This document shows, one piece after another, positions 7,035 to 16,214 of a DNA stretch of 44,303 nt. Both the position numbers and the translations under genes were made by a program. Position 1 is the first letter of the stretch; every line of letters starts with the position of its first letter. The DNA comes from Modestobacter altitudinis (lineage in GTDB: Bacteria > Actinomycetota > Actinomycetes > Mycobacteriales > Geodermatophilaceae): positions 1-44,303 of the forward strand of contig NZ_SJEW01000039.1 in NCBI RefSeq assembly GCF_005930475.1, in the 5' to 3' direction. The notes beneath the pieces are model-generated. The model searched no databases and was not told where the DNA came from. It saw only the letters and a list, made by a program, of their open reading frames with translations.

Positions 7035-9059
7035 GTGGCCACGGGGAGCGCCGATGCTCGAGAACGCAGTGCAGAACGCAGTGCCGGCGTGAGGGCGGGC
7101 TCGGGGCGTCGCCGTCGACGCGGGTTGGTCGTCGGCCTGACCGCGGGTCCGGTCGCCGCCCTGCTGGCGCTCCTGCCGACCGGTGCCGCCGGCCCGGCGG
7201 ACGCCCGTGCCGTGGCGTCGCTGCCGCAGGGACCGCTGGTCGAGGTGGCCTGGCCGGAGGTGCCGGCGCAGACCCGGACCTCCACCCCGGCGGCGCGCAG
7301 GCAGCTCGCCGTCCCGCCACCGGAGACCACCGCGGCGCCGGTCGCCCCGGCGCTCGCCACCCCGGCCTCGGCCATCCCGGCCTCGGCCAGCCCGGCTGCG
7401 ACCACCCCGCCGCCGGCCGATCCCGCCGAGCTGCCCGACCTGCCCCGGTCGACCGCGGCAGCGTCGGCGCTGGCGGCCAGCGGCATCCCGACCACCGCGC
7501 TGGAGGCCTACACACGCGCTGCCGACGGCGTGGACTGCGGCCTGGACTGGACGCTGCTGGCCGCGATCGGCCGGGTCGAGTCCAACCACGGCCGGTTCGC
7601 CGGTGCCGTCCTGCACACCGACGGGCTGTCGACCCCGCCGGTGGTCGGCATCGCGCTCACCGGCGCCGGGACAGCGCTCGTCCTGGACACCGACGACGGC
7701 CGGTTCGACCGCGACACCGTGCACGACCGCGCCGTCGGCCCGATGCAGTTCATCCCGGGGACCTGGGCCCGCTACGGCAGCGACGGCAACGGCGACGGAC
7801 GCAAGGACCCGTTCAACGTCCACGACGCGGCCGCCGCGGCCGCGCGGTACCTGTGCGCCGCCGGTGGCGACCTGTCCGGTGTCGCCGGTCAGGCCCGCGC
7901 GGTGTTCGCCTACAACCACTCCAGCGAGTACGTCGCCTCCGTGCTCCGGCTCGCCGCGACCTACGCCGGGACGACGCCGCCGCCGATCCCGACGCCGGAG
8001 CCCGCGACCCCGCCGACCGTCCCGCCGGTGGACCCGGCCGGGCCGCCGGCCCTCGCGCCGGCGCCCGTCCCGGTCGAGGCGCCGCCCGCCCCGCCGGTCG
8101 TCGTCGCTGCCGAGGCGCCGGCCCCGCCGGCGCTCGCGCCCGCCGCCGGACCGGTACCCGCTCCTGAACCGGCGCCGACTCCGGAGCCGTCCGGCGGCGT
8201 CGAGGTGAGCGTGACACCGACGTCCGAGCCGACCGCCACCCCCCAGCCGAGCTCGACTCCCACGCCCTCGTCCGAGCCGCCTGTCACACCGACGCCCGAA
8301 CCGTCGCTCGAGCCGACTGCCACGCCGACGCCCGAGACGTCGCCCGAACCGTCGTCCGAGCCGACTGCGACACCGTCGCCCGAGCCGACTGCGACACCGT
8401 CGCCCGAGCCGACTGCGACACCGTCGCCCGAGCCGACTGCGACACCGTCGCCCGAGCCGACTGCCACGCCCACCGCTGAGCCGACGCCGAGCGCTGAGCT
8501 GGCTCCCACGCCGACGCCCAGCGCGGAGGTGACTCCCGCGCCGTCGCCGACCGCGACGCCGAGCGCCGAGGTGGCGCCGGCGCCGGCGCCGAGCGCCGAG
8601 CCATCGCCGGTCCCGACGCCGAGCGCGGACGTGACTCCGACCCCAGTGCCGAGTGCCGAGCCGTCGCCGGTCCCGACGCCGAGCGCCGAGGTGGCGCCGA
8701 CGCCGACGCTCACTCCCACGCCTGTCCCGACGCCCACCCCGGACGTCTGCCCGGCCGTCGGTGCCCCGGACGTCGTGGACATCGTCAACGGCACCGGTGA
8801 CCCGGCGATCGCCGACGAGGTCGCGGCTCACCTTGCGGCGGCCGGGCTCACGATCGGCACGGTCACCGCGGCCGAGCCTGCCGCCTCGGGCATCGAGCAC
8901 CCGGTGGGCTCGGCGTCGCCGGGGGAGTGGCTGACCGGGGCGCTCGGCACGACGCAGCTGCTCCGGCAGGGCGAGGTCGGGCACGTGACCGTCGTCCTGG
9001 CGGCCACGGACCCGGCCGACCTGCTGGCCGCCCTGCGCGCGCTGCCGGCCTGCGGCTAA
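7035..9059 (+). CDS. Secreted lytic transglycosylase with proline-rich linker and LytR_C-type C-terminal domain
   Basis: A 674-residue exported wall protein. Arg-rich residues 23-29 precede a hydrophobic export segment (about 31-49, ending TGAAGPADA). After a Pro/Ala linker comes a soluble lytic transglycosylase domain at about 150-312, with catalytic Glu182 in IGRVESNHG, AVGPMQFIPGTWARYG (233-248), an EF-hand-like DGNGDGRKDPF stretch (250-260) and AYNHSSEYV. This domain cleaves glycan strands of peptidoglycan. Residues of about 313-571 are a low-complexity Pro/Thr/Ser/Glu linker with tandem SPEPTATP units. Residues of about 572-674 contain VVDIVNGTGDPAIADEVAAHL, typical of the LytR C-terminal (LytR_C) domain. 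GTG 7035 is preferred because of the nearby -10 box; GTG 7089 is the alternative. It converges on and overlaps the next gene by 4 bp. Confidence 0.88.
   Translation: MATGSADARERSAERSAGVRAGSGRRRRRGLVVGLTAGPVAALLALLPTGAAGPADARAVASLPQGPLVEVAWPEVPAQTRTSTPAARRQLAVPPPETTAAPVAPALATPASAIPASASPAATTPPPADPAELPDLPRSTAAASALAASGIPTTALEAYTRAADGVDCGLDWTLLAAIGRVESNHGRFAGAVLHTDGLSTPPVVGIALTGAGTALVLDTDDGRFDRDTVHDRAVGPMQFIPGTWARYGSDGNGDGRKDPFNVHDAAAAAARYLCAAGGDLSGVAGQARAVFAYNHSSEYVASVLRLAATYAGTTPPPIPTPEPATPPTVPPVDPAGPPALAPAPVPVEAPPAPPVVVAAEAPAPPALAPAAGPVPAPEPAPTPEPSGGVEVSVTPTSEPTATPQPSSTPTPSSEPPVTPTPEPSLEPTATPTPETSPEPSSEPTATPSPEPTATPSPEPTATPSPEPTATPSPEPTATPTAEPTPSAELAPTPTPSAEVTPAPSPTATPSAEVAPAPAPSAEPSPVPTPSADVTPTPVPSAEPSPVPTPSAEVAPTPTLTPTPVPTPTPDVCPAVGAPDVVDIVNGTGDPAIADEVAAHLAAAGLTIGTVTAAEPAASGIEHPVGSASPGEWLTGALGTTQLLRQGEVGHVTVVLAATDPADLLAALRALPACG
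8357..8464 (+). repeat. 24-bp tandem repeat encoding SPEPTATP units
   Basis: Four perfect 24-bp copies (8357-8452) and half of a fifth lie inside the linker of the transglycosylase gene. Looser repeats of the same style (AEPSPVPTPSA-type) follow to about 8720. They lengthen a wall-spanning linker and may vary between strains. Confidence 0.95.
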
Positions 9060-10555
9060 CCGACGGGAGCGAGCACCAGCACGCGGTCGGCATCGGCGGC
9101 CGCGACCCGCCAGCCGGCCGCCTCGGCCTGGGCCACGACCGGACGGTCGGGGGAGAGCAGCAAGCACCTCACGTCCTGCCGTGCCAGGTACGCCAGGGTG
9201 CCGGCGTCTCCGTCGATGAGGCCCTGGACCTTGGTGAGCACGGCCGCCCCGTAGGCGTCGTTGCGACCGTCCTGCGCCACCAGCACGCCGTCATCAGCCC
9301 TCAGGTAGGTGATCCACCCGCCGTCGTCGTACTCGTTGAGCACCCGGCACCCGTCGGGGATGGCCTCGACGGTGGCGCGGGAGGCGATGCTCCCCGTGGG
9401 TTCGCCGACATCAGGCAGGTGCAGGAAGGCCAGGACGACGTAGGTCGCTGCCAGGGCGGCGGCGACGCCCCGGGCGAAGAAGCGCACTCGTCCCCGGCTG
9501 CGGGCGCCGTCCCAGTCGGTGCGGGTCGCCCAGACGGCAACCGCTGGGATCGCCAGCGCAGCGGCCATGGCGGAGAACCGGGCGGCGCTGACGCCGAGGA
9601 CGAGGAGGACGAGGAGCGCGCCCGCCCAGACCGGGAGTGCGACGTCCCGCGGCGCGCGCCGCCAGGCCACCAGGGTGAGGACCAACCCGAGCGCGGCGAC
9701 CGCCCAGGTGGCCTGGCACAGCGCATTGGCCCGCCACAGGGGTGCCCACTCGGTGATGTACGCGGTCGACGCGTCCCGGGTCGCGAGCGCCGAGGTGATC
9801 ACCGATCCGCCCAGCGGGGAGCACAGGCAACCCAGGACCGTGGCGCCCACCGTGAGGCAGGCCCGAGGCATCAGCGCCCGCCACTCCCCACGGCGGGTGG
9901 CGAACACGACAGCCATCCCGGCCGTCGTCGCGAACACCCCGCTCAGAGCAGCCAGGTGCAGGTTCACCCAGAGGGCGGACAGCGCGAGGAGCGCGGCGAT
10001 CCCGACGGCGAGCCGACGACCACGCCACTCCACCGAGCGGGCGGCCAACGCCACGACGACCAGGAGCAGCCCGTAGCTCACCGACTGGGGTCGGGCGCTC
10101 AGCCACGGGACGAGCACCAGGCTCCCGAGGATCCCGGTGACCGCGAGCGCGCCGGCGCCCGCGCCCAGCACCCGTCCGGCCACGGCCACGCCGCAGCCGA
10201 CGACCAGGACGCCCAGCAGGGCGGCGAGACTCAGCCCGACCCGGCCGGCGGCTGCGTCCGCCAGGTGCAAGAGCACGTCGTAGAGCCAGGCATTCGGGTG
10301 CCACAGCTGCCCGGGGATGGTCCAGGAGAAGGCGTCCGGAACGGTGACCGACCGCGCCTCGGTCACCTGCCTGCCCGCGACGACCGCCCAGAAGGTGTCA
10401 CCCTCGGCGAAGGCACCCATGCGGACCATGCCGACGAGGAGGAAGGGCAGCAGCGCGCCGCACGCCTGGGCGACGTTCCCGGCGCGCCCGGCGTCGGTGC
10501 GCCCGACGAACCGTGCCGGTCGGCGGGCGGCGCCGACGAGTTGGTCTGTGCTCAT
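9056..10555 (-). CDS. Polytopic membrane protein, GT-C glycosyltransferase-like
   Basis: A 499-residue integral membrane protein with about ten hydrophobic helices between residues 28 and 395, followed by a soluble C-terminal domain of about 100 residues. The first extracytoplasmic loop reads AEGDTFWAVVAGRQ and then DAFSWTIPGQLWHPNAWLYD. It resembles the acidic-residue loop (D-x-FWH..GR..L...VP..DPFS.T..G..W..H.WL) of membrane glycosyltransferases that use polyprenyl-phosphate sugars. I infer a GT-C-like transferase or related envelope protein; no family can be assigned securely. The C-terminal part (ATVEAIPDGCRVLNEYDDGGW onward) looks like the soluble tail of such proteins. The stop codon overlaps that of the convergent transglycosylase gene. 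Confidence 0.7.
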   Translation of the reverse strand: MSTDQLVGAARRPARFVGRTDAGRAGNVAQACGALLPFLLVGMVRMGAFAEGDTFWAVVAGRQVTEARSVTVPDAFSWTIPGQLWHPNAWLYDVLLHLADAAAGRVGLSLAALLGVLVVGCGVAVAGRVLGAGAGALAVTGILGSLVLVPWLSARPQSVSYGLLLVVVALAARSVEWRGRRLAVGIAALLALSALWVNLHLAALSGVFATTAGMAVVFATRRGEWRALMPRACLTVGATVLGCLCSPLGGSVITSALATRDASTAYITEWAPLWRANALCQATWAVAALGLVLTLVAWRRAPRDVALPVWAGALLVLLVLGVSAARFSAMAAALAIPAVAVWATRTDWDGARSRGRVRFFARGVAAALAATYVVLAFLHLPDVGEPTGSIASRATVEAIPDGCRVLNEYDDGGWITYLRADDGVLVAQDGRNDAYGAAVLTKVQGLIDGDAGTLAYLARQDVRCLLLSPDRPVVAQAEAAGWRVAAADADRVLVLAPVG

Positions 10556-10930
10556 GGATGCTCACTCCGTGGAAGGTCTCGCTGTCGTGGTCGGCGCTCC
10601 ACGACGGGAGTTGAGCCGAGACCCAGCCCGGTCCCTCGCGCGCAGCCGCGGCGGCGGAGTGTGCACGGGTCACGCAGCGCGACCGTGCCCCTGGGCCCGT
10701 CCTCCGTGACCACCGGCGCGGGGTGGCCGCAGCGGGCCCGGGCCTCACCCGGGCGAGTAGATCGAGCCCGCGCTGACCGCTCCGGGCGGCTTCCGGCTCA
10801 AGCCATCGGGGCGGGCGACCGATGACGCAGTCACGGGGTCAGAACACCCGGCGGCGTCCTGCTGACCGGCCTGCCTCCGGGCTGAACCGTCTGCGAGGTG
10901 CCGACGGTGTCCCGAGAAGGAGTTTCCCTG
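10556..10930. other. Divergent intergenic region without a visible gene
   Basis: This is 375 bp between the divergent GT-C-like and DUF11 genes. Short frames here lack plausible codon use and start sites. A small hairpin (GCCCGGG/CCCGGGC, 10736-10754) is the only clear structure. Promoters for both genes must lie here, but I cannot place them with confidence. Confidence 0.5.
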
Positions 10931-13747
10931 GTGGTCACGATCGCGCTGCGCCGTCCGGCCCGGACGTGGTGGCCGGCCCTGCTGGCCTTCGCGCTCGTCG
11001 TTCTGGCAGGCGGGGTGGTGGTCGCCGCCGCTCCCCCCGCGCTCGCCGCACAGGACCCGGACTCCTGCGCCAAGACCATCGGGCTGGTCGACGGCGGCTT
11101 CGAGGAGCCGGTCATCGCGGTCAACACCATCCGCTTCGCGCCGCAGTCAACGGTGCCCGGTTGGAACACCACGGCCGACGACGGCGTCATCGAGATCTGG
11201 CACAACAACCACGAGGGCGTCTCTGCTGCGGCGGGCGTCCAGCACGCCGAGCTGAACGCGAACAAGCCCTCCGCGCTGTACCAGGACCTGCCGACCGTCC
11301 CGGGCACGGTGATGCGCTGGAGCCTGGCGCACCGCGGCCGCACGGGCGCGGACACGATGGCCGTCAACATCGGGCCCGCCGACGGCACCCTGGTGGAGCA
11401 GCGTCAGCTGACCGACAGCACGGACGCCTGGGGCAAGTACTCCGGCTTCTACACGGTGCCCAAGGGCCAGAAGACCACCCGCTTCTCCTTCGCGGCGGTG
11501 AGCACGAACAACGGCAGGCTCAGCGTCGGCAACTTCCTCGATGACATCTCCTTCGGCACCGACGCGTGCGTGATCGGCAACCAGAACGTCAGCTCCTCCT
11601 CCGGTGGCCCGTACGCGCAGGCCGGTGACCTGATCACCATCACCGTCGACGCCAACAGCGGCGGCGGCAGCCCGGCTCTCGGGACGACCGTGAGGAGCCC
11701 CATCCCGGCCGGCGTCACCTTCGTGCCCGGCTCGCTGCGGGTGATCAACGGCACGGTCACCACCTCGCCCACCGACGGCGCCGGGGACGACGTCGGCGAG
11801 TACGACGCGACGACACGTCAGGTGACCGTCCGCGTCGGCACCGGCGCAACTGCCGCCACCGGAGGGAGCCTCAACAACGGGGAGGTGGGCACGGTGACCT
11901 ACCAGGTCCGCGTCAACCCCTCGTCCGCGCCCAGCACCTTCGACTCCGAGTCGACCATCACCTTCCTCGACCCACTCACCAACACCGTGAAGACCTCGAC
12001 GACCAACTCGGCGAGCATGGTCCTCAGCCCGATCGCCGACCTGGCCGTGACCCTCGCGCGGACCGGCACCGATGCGGTCGTCGCCGGGCGGTCGGTGACG
12101 TACACCGCGACGCTGACGAACAACGGTGGAACGAGCACCATCGCCGGCCAGGACTACGCCTACGCCAGCAAGCTGACCAGCCAGCTGCCCGCTGCGTTGA
12201 CCGGCGTCACCGGGACGACGTCCGGCGGCACCTGCACGGTGTCGGGCGGGACCCTGACCTGCGACGTGGGCACCCTCGCCAGGAGCGCCAAGCGCACGGT
12301 GACGCTGACCGCGACGGTGGGCTCGGACACTCTGCCGGTCACCGGAGGGCTGGTCCTGAGCGTGACCGGCGTCACGGGCAGTCGCGACCTCAACCCGGGC
12401 AACGACACCGCGTCGGTCACTTCCGACGTGACGGCGCTGGCCGATGTCGGGGTGACCCTCACCGCGAGCCCGTCGTCGCCGGTGGCCGGGACCGACATCA
12501 CCTATACGGCCGTGCTGACCAACCAGGGGCCGTCGACCGCCCGCTCCGTCGTCCTCGACGACCCGCTGCCGGCCGGCACCTCCAACCCCCGTGCCTCGGT
12601 GCCGGGCGGCTCGTGCTCGGCGGCCGGCGCCGTCCCCGTGCAGTGCTCGTTGGCCACCCTGGCGCCTGGGGTGCCCACCGCCGTGACCATCGTGCTGAGG
12701 TCAGCTCCCGACCGCACCGGCACCGTGCAGAACACGGTGACCGTGGGCGCGACGACGTCAGAGCCCGCGACGGTGAACAACAAGCCGAACGACAAGGTCA
12801 ACAACACAGCGAGCGTGACCAGCACCCTCCGGGCCGTGGCCGACGTGCGGGCCGAGCTCACCGTCCCGGCCGGCAACGTCCCCCTCGGCGGTTCCACCCC
12901 CTACCAGGTGACCGTCAGCAACCAGGGCCCGTCCACGGCGGTCAACACCCGGATCACCTTCAGCACCCCCGCCGGCTTCACCGTGGGCCTGCCCACGAGC
13001 CCCTACTGCACCGCTGCTGGGTGCACGATCCCCTCACTGGCACCGGGAGCCTCGGTGGTGCTCAAGGGCACCGCCCAGGTGGCCACCACGACCGCACCCG
13101 GCCGGGCTGACGTGTCCGCAACGGCCACCGCCGCGACGACCGACCCCAACACCGCCGACAACACCGGGCGCACGGTCGTCTTCGTGGGCGCTCCGTCCCT
13201 GCAGGTGTCGGTGCTCGGGGCGATCACCGACACGCGCCGCACCCGGGGCGCGGACGTCGGCGACAGCGTCGTCTGGACCTACGTGATCACCAACGCGGGC
13301 GACGTCGACGTCACCGACCCGACCGTGGTGCTGCCGGGCAGCACCACCGCGGTCCCGACGACCTGCCAGCCGGGCACCCTGCCGAAGGGGCGGACGGCCG
13401 CCTGCCGCATCGTCGTGCCGCAGTCGGTCACGACCACCGACGTCAGCGCCCTGGCCGTGAAGACGACGGTGCAGGTGACCGCCTCCTGGGTCGGCGGCAC
13501 CGAGGTGCGCTCGCCGTCGGCCGGCGGGTCGCTGGCCACCGTGCTCCCGGTGGTCGTCGTGCCGGCGGCCGCGATGCAGGGCACCTCCCTGCCGGCCGCC
13601 ACGGGCGCCGAGCTGCAGGAGGCGGCCACCCTCACCGACGCAGCGACCGGCGGGCGACCCGGACAGGCGGTGGTGGCCATCGGTGCGCTGCTCGCCGCCG
13701 TGGCCGGGACCGCCCTGTCCTCCCGTCCGCTGCACCGCCGGGACTGA
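10931..13747 (+). CDS. Large secreted surface protein with DUF11 repeats
   Basis: A 938-residue exported protein. The signal peptide covers about residues 1-40 (LRRPARTWW, a hydrophobic core, then PALAA). Residues of about 45-220 form an N-terminal beta-rich domain (DGGFEEP, VPGWNTTADDGVIEIW, ALYQDLPTVPG) like the galactose-binding/DUF642-type modules seen on cell-surface proteins. From about 230 to 880 there are four or five DUF11-like beta-sandwich repeats, marked by DLAVTLARTG, DVGVTLTASP, NQGPSTA and DNTASVTS-type segments. The C-terminus is hydrophobic and ends RPLHRRD. An LPAATG stretch about 50 residues from the end resembles but does not match LPXTG and is not followed directly by the membrane span, so sortase anchoring is doubtful. 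GTG 10931 is chosen because GAGAAGGAG ends 8 nt before it; GTG 10898 has no such element. It probably acts as an adhesin or surface-layer component. Confidence 0.85.
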   Translation: MVTIALRRPARTWWPALLAFALVVLAGGVVVAAAPPALAAQDPDSCAKTIGLVDGGFEEPVIAVNTIRFAPQSTVPGWNTTADDGVIEIWHNNHEGVSAAAGVQHAELNANKPSALYQDLPTVPGTVMRWSLAHRGRTGADTMAVNIGPADGTLVEQRQLTDSTDAWGKYSGFYTVPKGQKTTRFSFAAVSTNNGRLSVGNFLDDISFGTDACVIGNQNVSSSSGGPYAQAGDLITITVDANSGGGSPALGTTVRSPIPAGVTFVPGSLRVINGTVTTSPTDGAGDDVGEYDATTRQVTVRVGTGATAATGGSLNNGEVGTVTYQVRVNPSSAPSTFDSESTITFLDPLTNTVKTSTTNSASMVLSPIADLAVTLARTGTDAVVAGRSVTYTATLTNNGGTSTIAGQDYAYASKLTSQLPAALTGVTGTTSGGTCTVSGGTLTCDVGTLARSAKRTVTLTATVGSDTLPVTGGLVLSVTGVTGSRDLNPGNDTASVTSDVTALADVGVTLTASPSSPVAGTDITYTAVLTNQGPSTARSVVLDDPLPAGTSNPRASVPGGSCSAAGAVPVQCSLATLAPGVPTAVTIVLRSAPDRTGTVQNTVTVGATTSEPATVNNKPNDKVNNTASVTSTLRAVADVRAELTVPAGNVPLGGSTPYQVTVSNQGPSTAVNTRITFSTPAGFTVGLPTSPYCTAAGCTIPSLAPGASVVLKGTAQVATTTAPGRADVSATATAATTDPNTADNTGRTVVFVGAPSLQVSVLGAITDTRRTRGADVGDSVVWTYVITNAGDVDVTDPTVVLPGSTTAVPTTCQPGTLPKGRTAACRIVVPQSVTTTDVSALAVKTTVQVTASWVGGTEVRSPSAGGSLATVLPVVVVPAAAMQGTSLPAATGAELQEAATLTDAATGGRPGQAVVAIGALLAAVAGTALSSRPLHRRD

Positions 13748-13772
13748 TCCACCGGTCCCGCCCGCCGCCCGC

Positions 13773-13804
13773 GCCTCGTCCGGAGCCACCGCTCCGGACG
13801 AGGC
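13773..13804 (+). terminator. Rho-independent-type hairpin after the DUF11 gene
   Basis: A perfect 14-bp stem (GCCTCGTCCGGAGC and its complement) with a 4-nt CACC loop begins 25 bp after the stop. There is no U-tract, as is usual in actinobacteria. Confidence 0.85.
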
Positions 13805-14307
13805 CTTCGGCGCGTGCGGACCTGCCGCTGCGTCGGAGCAGCCCCTGCCGCCCCCACCGGGTCACCCGGTCTGCTGGCCGGTGAACGGTGCTGCTCCGCC
13901 CCGTTGAGCTCCACCGGCCCCGCCCGCCGGTCCCGCCGAGGGCGTCCGCGAGCCGCTGGCTGCCCCGGTGCCGCCCTGTGGATCCCTGTGGATGGCTCCG
14001 GCCCTCCCGAGTGCCGTCCCGGCGCATCGGCCGGCGCCGCTGCACCGGACGTGGGACGTCCCCGCGGTGCTCCACCTGGACGGAAGGGCGCCGGCTCGTG
14101 CCGGTGCCGCCCTCGGACGACGGGGGCCCTCGACCACGAGTGCCGGGTGATCGTCGGCGACCAAGGCGTGCGGCCGTGCGCACCACGGGCTGCGGGTCCG
14201 CGCCGGCGATGCAGAACACCTCGGCCTCCCGCCCGGCGGGCCCGGTCCCGCCGACCTCGGCCCGGCGTGCGAGCACCGCGGCGACCGGGCGGGCAGCCCC
14301 GCACGCA
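13805..14307. other. Non-coding gap between two convergent terminators
   Basis: About 500 bp with long open frames on both strands, all Arg/Pro-rich and without ribosome binding sites or recognisable domains. I see no real gene. The region separates the DUF11 gene from the 3' end of the Tad operon. Confidence 0.5.
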
Positions 14308-14348
14308 CGAGGCCCCGTCCACCCGGGGTTCGGGTGGACGGGGCCTCG
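14308..14348 (-). terminator. Terminator of the Tad operon
   Basis: A perfect 18-bp stem (14308-14325 with 14331-14348) closed by a 5-nt loop, beginning 35 bp downstream of the tadC stop on the minus strand. It is one of the strongest hairpins in the window and marks the end of the pilus operon. Confidence 0.9.
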
Positions 14349-14382
14349 GCGCGACGCAGCAGGCGGCTCCCAGCGCGGAGGA

Positions 14383-15273
14383 TCAGCCCAGGGCCGACGA
14401 CAGGCCCATGACGGCCGGGCCGACCACGATGATGAGCAGCGCCGGCAGGATGCAGACCATGAGCGGGAAGGTGACCTTGACCGGCACCTTCATCGCCGCC
14501 TCCTCCGCCCGCTGACGGCGCTTGATGCGCATCTCCTCGGCCTGGACCTTCAGGACGTCGGAGATCGACACCCCGTAGGCGTCGGCCTGGTTGACCGCAC
14601 CGATGAAGCGCTGGACGTCGGGCACGTGCGCGCGGCGGACGAGGGCCTCGTAGGCCTCCCGGCGGGGCCGGCCCACGGCGATGTCCTGCACGGTCCGGGT
14701 CAGCTCGTCGGCCAGCGCACCCTTGCCGTTGGCAGCAGCCCGGGCCAGCGCGGCCTCGAAGCCCAGCCCGGCGGCCACGCAGATGACCATCTGGTCCAGG
14801 ACGTCGGGCAGCTGCCGGGCGATCTGCTCCTGCCGGTCCCTGCCCATCTTGGACAGCACCAGCTCGGGCAGGTGGTAGGCACCGATCGGGAGGGCGATCA
14901 AGAGCAGTGCCCGGACCGGACCGGGGGAGGCGGAGAACCACAGGCCGACGACGACGAGGACACCCGCACCCAGGGCGATCTTGCTCCACAGCGTGCGCAT
15001 CATCGTCCAGCCACTGGGCCACCCGGCGACGTCCAGCAAGCGGCGCATCCGGCGGGCCGCCGGCTCGGGCGTGAGCGTGCGCAGCAACGCCCCGGAGCCG
15101 GTGCCGCGCGACTCGAGCGACCCCACCTCGGGCAGGGCGCTGGTCGCGAGACCGCGGGTGAGGTTGCGGCGCGCGATCGCCAGGGAGCGGTTCGACTGCT
15201 GCAGCACCCCGTTCAGGGCCCAGCCGATCGGCAGCACGACCGCCAGGACGGCGGGCACGAGGAGCGGGCTCAT
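14383..15273 (-). CDS. tadC: TadC, inner-membrane platform protein of the Tad pilus
   Basis: A 296-residue type II secretion F-domain protein. Membrane helices lie at about 3-22, 101-120, 123-140 and 267-292. The cytoplasmic F domain in between contains QLPDVLDQMVICVAAGLGFEAAL (153-175), the hallmark helix pair of GspF/TadC proteins. With TadB it forms the membrane platform on which the TadA ATPase works to assemble Flp pili. It is the last gene of the operon. Its start overlaps the tadB stop by 1 nt (TGATG), indicating translational coupling. Confidence 0.93.
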   Translation of the reverse strand: MSPLLVPAVLAVVLPIGWALNGVLQQSNRSLAIARRNLTRGLATSALPEVGSLESRGTGSGALLRTLTPEPAARRMRRLLDVAGWPSGWTMMRTLWSKIALGAGVLVVVGLWFSASPGPVRALLLIALPIGAYHLPELVLSKMGRDRQEQIARQLPDVLDQMVICVAAGLGFEAALARAAANGKGALADELTRTVQDIAVGRPRREAYEALVRRAHVPDVQRFIGAVNQADAYGVSISDVLKVQAEEMRIKRRQRAEEAAMKVPVKVTFPLMVCILPALLIIVVGPAVMGLSSALG

Positions 15274-16214
15274 CAGAACTCCACCTTCACGGTCTGTCGG
15301 ATCCAGACGGCGCCGACGACCATCAGGACGCCGGCGATGACGACGGCGGTGATGCCGCCGGAAGAGCTGAAGAGCCGGCCGACGTACTGCGGCGAGACGA
15401 GCATCAGCACGCCCGAGATGGCGAAGGGCAGCACCAGCAGGACGACGCCGGAGATGCGCCCCTCCGCGGACAGCGCCCGGGCCTGCCGGCGCAGCTGGCC
15501 GCGCTCGCGGATCGTGCTGCTGACCCGGTCGAGCACCTCGGCGAGGTTGCCGCCCACCTCGCGGTGGATGGCGATGGCCTGGACCACCCAGGCGAAGTCG
15601 TCGCTCTGGGTTCGGTCGACGATCTCCTCCAGGGCGGCGCCGAGGTCGCGCCCGACGCGCGTCTCGTTGACCGCCCGGGAGAACTCCTCCGAGATCGGCG
15701 CCGCGGTGTCGTGGCTGACGGTGTCCAGGGCGCGGAGCACGCTGTGGCCGGCTCGGAGGCTGCCCGCCATGAGCTGCAGGGCGTCGTCCAACTGCTCGAG
15801 GAACGCCGCCTGGCGACGCCGGGTGGCCCGGCTGATCATCAGCCGGGCGCCGATCGGGGCGAGGGCCGCACCGACGAGGGCGAGCAGCGGGCCACCGGCC
15901 AGCAGGCCCAGCGCCCCGAGGCCGAGCGCAGCACCAGCGGTGATGACGACGACCTCCGAGGGCCGGCTGCGGATGCCGGCGCGCTCCAGCACGGCCTCGA
16001 AGCCCTCAGTGCGCCCGGTGTGCTGCAGCAGCCGGTCGACCTGGGCCGTGGTCCCCACGGCGGCCGAGGACAGCCCGCTCGTCGGGACGGCCTGCGCTCC
16101 GGGCGCCAGCCGGGACAGCGGCACCGTGGTGCGCCGCGGACCGGCCAGCAGGAAGACGGCGACGCCGAGCGCCAGCACGACGAGGGCTCCACCGGCCCAC
16201 ACGACGGTGGGCAT
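15273..16214 (-). CDS. tadB: TadB, inner-membrane platform protein of the Tad pilus
   Basis: A 313-residue type II secretion F-domain protein with an N-terminal helix (about 3-23), a central helical hairpin (about 95-125) and C-terminal helices (about 255-272 and 288-306). The F-domain segment FLEQLDDALQLMAGSLRAGHSVLRAL (143-168) is typical of TadB. It partners TadC and TadA in pilus assembly. The start overlaps the tadA stop by 1 nt (TGATG). Confidence 0.93.
   Translation of the reverse strand: MPTVVWAGGALVVLALGVAVFLLAGPRRTTVPLSRLAPGAQAVPTSGLSSAAVGTTAQVDRLLQHTGRTEGFEAVLERAGIRSRPSEVVVITAGAALGLGALGLLAGGPLLALVGAALAPIGARLMISRATRRRQAAFLEQLDDALQLMAGSLRAGHSVLRALDTVSHDTAAPISEEFSRAVNETRVGRDLGAALEEIVDRTQSDDFAWVVQAIAIHREVGGNLAEVLDRVSSTIRERGQLRRQARALSAEGRISGVVLLVLPFAISGVLMLVSPQYVGRLFSSSGGITAVVIAGVLMVVGAVWIRQTVKVEF

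Noticed and set aside
13560-13747. LPXTG sortase signal in the DUF11 protein
   Set aside because: LPAATG has an extra residue and about 18 polar residues before the hydrophobic span, so it does not fit the motif.
13805-14307. Short Arg/Pro-rich open frames between the two terminators
   Set aside because: No ribosome binding site, no domain and a location between convergent terminators.
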